Shown piece by piece: positions 6,021 through 6,852 of a stretch of DNA of 6,852 nucleotides. This DNA is from Burkholderiales bacterium (GTDB taxonomy: Bacteria; Pseudomonadota; Gammaproteobacteria; Burkholderiales; Chitinimonadaceae): positions 1-6,852 of the forward strand of contig JAFAKZ010000296.1 of the NCBI GenBank assembly GCA_019234745.1, written 5' to 3'. The position numbers were made by a program, and so were the translations under genes. Numbering within the stretch: the stretch's first letter is position 1; the number at the start of each line of letters is the position of its first letter. The notes under the pieces were generated by a model, which saw nothing but the letters and a program-made list of their open reading frames with translations, did no database searches and was not told where the DNA came from.

Positions 6021-6763
6021 GCCATCCTAACGATAGTCGTCTGATCCGCTTGCAGTTCTACGCAACGGCGCCTTACCCGTGTAGCTATTTGAGCGAGCAG
6101 ATGGCCCGCTCACAGGTGGCCGTGCCGGCCGAGTTGATCGATACCCAGGTCTACAGCCAGCTGGTGCGCAACGGCTTCCGCCGTAGCGGCTTGTTCACCT
6201 ACCGTCCTTGGTGCGACCAGTGCCGCGCCTGCGTACCCGTGCGCCTGCGCGTGAACGATTTCAGCCCCAATCGCAGCCAGCGCCGCATCGCCAAGCGCCA
6301 CGGCAACCTGAAGGCAACGGAGATCGCGCTGAGCTATAGCGACGAGCACTACGAGCTCTACCACCGCTACCAGATGTCGCGCCACAGCGGCGGCGGCATG
6401 GACGAAGACAGCCGCGAGCAATACGAGAACTTCCTGCTGAAGAGCCCCGTGGACAGCTTCCTCGTGGAATTCCGCGAGGAGGGCATGCTCAAGATGGTGA
6501 GCTTGGTGGACCGGCTTACCGATGGCCTGTCGTCCGTCTACACCTTCTTCGAACCAGACGACGAGGGCTCCAGCTACGGCACCTACAATATCCTGTGGCA
6601 GGTGGCGCAGGCGCGGCAGGAAGGCAAGGCCTATCTCTACCTGGGCTATTGGATTTCGCAGTGCCGCAAGATGTCCTACAAATCCCGCTTCCGTCCTATC
6701 GAAGGCCTGCTGCACGGCGCCTGGCGCGACCTGGATGCGGAACCCTCTGGCTCGCATGACTAA
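6017..6763 (+). CDS. bpt: Aspartate/glutamate leucyltransferase (Bpt)
   Basis: Cytoplasmic aminoacyl-tRNA-protein transferase of the ATE1-like fold. It adds Leu to N-terminal Asp or Glu, turning secondary destabilising residues into ClpS/ClpAP N-degrons. It complements Aat, which handles Lys/Arg, so the pair covers both branches of the bacterial N-degron pathway. The TTG start gives 248 residues. Seen: LQFYATAPYPCSYL at 12-25, GFRRSGLFTYRPWCDQCRACVPVR at 53-76, the linker FSPNRSQRR at 82-90, YQMSRHSGGGMD near 118-129, SSVYTFFEP at 172-180, YGTYNILW at 187-194, and YLGYWI at 208-213. Cys22, Cys66, Cys69 and Cys72 form the conserved N-terminal Cys set. The start is a TTG overlapping the aat stop (TTGA) with a strong GAGGAG 7 bases upstream, so translation is likely coupled. 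No clear terminator is visible in the 89 bases after the stop. Confidence 0.96.
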   Translation: MSHPNDSRLIRLQFYATAPYPCSYLSEQMARSQVAVPAELIDTQVYSQLVRNGFRRSGLFTYRPWCDQCRACVPVRLRVNDFSPNRSQRRIAKRHGNLKATEIALSYSDEHYELYHRYQMSRHSGGGMDEDSREQYENFLLKSPVDSFLVEFREEGMLKMVSLVDRLTDGLSSVYTFFEPDDEGSSYGTYNILWQVAQARQEGKAYLYLGYWISQCRKMSYKSRFRPIEGLLHGAWRDLDAEPSGSHD

Positions 6764-6852
6764 GCTTGGTCGTGGCGTGTTTTCTGTGATGTTCAAGGCA
6801 TGAGCGGGCGAAAGTGGCTGGCGCCTGCTGCGCAGCGTGCAGTCCATCTGGC

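Noticed and set aside
6110..6847. 245-codon minus-strand frame opposite bpt
   Set aside because: Antisense shadow of bpt, which has full family motifs and a strong ribosome binding site.
6764..6852. Possible start of a further plus-strand gene (ATG at 6800, MSGRKWLAPAAQ)
   Set aside because: Only 17 codons before the window ends, no Shine-Dalgarno, and no recognisable family; equally likely to be intergenic.
1..6852. CRISPR arrays, tRNA genes, insertion sequences, prophage or toxin-antitoxin genes
   Set aside because: No direct-repeat arrays, cloverleaf-like segments, transposase frames or terminal repeats were seen; nearly all the sequence is accounted for by eight housekeeping-type genes.

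Overview
This is chromosomal core-genome DNA from a GC-rich proteobacterium. It is most likely a betaproteobacterium of the Burkholderiales, possibly of the Oxalobacteraceae/Massilia type. That placement rests on the bamE-dapB block lying divergent to fur, the presence of both Aat and Bpt, the family resemblance of the proteins, and dense GC-rich coding. It is an inference; no rRNA or other decisive marker is present. I see no phage, transposon, CRISPR or tRNA sequence, and the genes look like ordinary housekeeping genes.

Left part, minus strand (about 3350 down to 1). Reading in the direction of transcription, rraA (RraA / HMG-aldolase-like fold) is followed by a 538-residue receiver-TPR protein and then by pepN (aminopeptidase N). 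pepN runs off the left edge, and only its first 376 codons are present. Gaps are short (47 and 77 bases), so co-transcription is possible, but a perfect TATAAT just before pepN suggests it also has its own promoter.

Middle, minus strand (about 4709 down to 3392). bamE (outer-membrane assembly lipoprotein) and dapB (dihydrodipicolinate reductase, lysine/diaminopimelate synthesis) overlap by 4 bases and end at a clear intrinsic terminator. Both serve the cell envelope. bamE is divergent from fur across an intergenic region of about 140 to 180 bases.

Right part, plus strand (4849-6763). fur, aat and bpt are packed with two successive 4-base stop/start overlaps (GTGA and TTGA). Both downstream starts are non-ATG codons with strong Shine-Dalgarno sequences. 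Aat and Bpt are the two bacterial aminoacyl-tRNA-protein transferases that add N-terminal Leu/Phe to create N-degrons for ClpS/ClpAP, so an iron regulator appears to be co-transcribed with the N-degron writers.

No wholly unknown system stands out. The best leads are the receiver-TPR protein, whose phosphoacceptor Asp is Glu and whose second acidic-pocket residue is Pro; the fur-aat-bpt arrangement; and an RraA protein lacking one residue of the aldolase motif.
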